Below are positions 63,877-64,000 of a DNA stretch of 64,000 nt, piece after piece. The DNA comes from Styela clava (taxonomy: Eukaryota > Chordata > Ascidiacea > Stolidobranchia > Styelidae), in NCBI RefSeq assembly GCF_964204865.1, contig NC_135261.1, positions 7,440,001 through 7,504,000 of the forward strand. The letters are read 5' to 3'. The first letter of the stretch is position 1, and each line of letters starts with the position of its first letter. The notes below the pieces were generated by a model. That model was not told the origin of the DNA. It did not search any database and saw nothing but the letters and a program-made list of their open reading frames with translations. Made by a program: the position numbers and the translations under genes.

Positions 63877-64000
63877 CAATATATATAGTACAACAAAATA
63901 TTTTTTCCGTTTGCATTTTCAAAATTTTGCAAATATTAATTTTATGTGCTGACAGAATTAAAAGGCTAAAAACGATAAAGACTTGTTACAATTGACCCGC

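Noticed and set aside
1-64000. CRISPR arrays, bacterial operons, phage or defence systems
   Set aside because: No regularly spaced repeats and no prokaryotic gene organisation; the genes have spliceosomal introns.

Overview
The window is an AT-rich eukaryotic (metazoan) nuclear segment: genes are split into short exons by GT-AG introns, long stretches hold no gene, and there are many transposon relics. The gene set (Shaker-type K+ channel, an EDG/cannabinoid-like GPCR, a tandem-MARVEL protein, secreted collagen-discoidin proteins) suggests a marine invertebrate deuterostome, most likely a tunicate. The taxon is an inference; no rRNA or mitochondrial marker is present. All gene models below were spliced by hand from the sequence and checked for phase; none has transcript support.

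Layout: (1) 45-2606 (+): 3' part of a discoidin (F5/8 type C) gene. Its central coding exon is split by a 1,570-bp foldback transposon with a 6-bp target-site duplication. (2) 3949-4650 (+): an orphan fibrinogen-like exon and an uncharacterised ORF. (3) 5324-6374 (-): a two-exon 89-aa type II membrane protein; its 3' end abuts a 203-bp MITE flanked by a perfect 79-bp direct duplication. (4) 11691-23339 (+): an 11-exon Kv1/Shaker-type potassium channel (1013 aa). It has an in-frame 807-nt segment that would enlarge the S1-S2 extracellular loop from about 38 to about 306 residues. (5) 24953-26557: a 1.6-kb hAT-like element. (6) 30382-33731 (-): a 7-exon, 8-TM tandem-MARVEL (MYADM-like) protein. 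(7) 39130-43740 (-): a complete 9-exon class A GPCR (446 aa). (8) 46319-50425 (-): two exons of another discoidin gene, one carrying a frame-breaking 16-nt insertion. (9) 47492-51885 (+): a few orphan candidate exons and a 1-kb hAT-like element. (10) 52300-55950: a duplicated segment whose first copy has received three insertions. (11) 56297-58478 (-): an intact secreted collagen-like/coiled-coil/discoidin protein (272 aa). (12) 58500-64000: gene-poor, with a local tandem duplication, an LTR-like repeat and a hAT-like MITE.

The most coherent theme is the collagen-discoidin family, present as three copies in different states (intact, transposon-split, frameshifted). Its layout resembles collectins/ficolins but with a discoidin fold as the presumed ligand-binding head; a role in recognition or matrix binding is inference. 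The most unusual single gene is the Kv channel with its in-frame extracellular-loop cassette.
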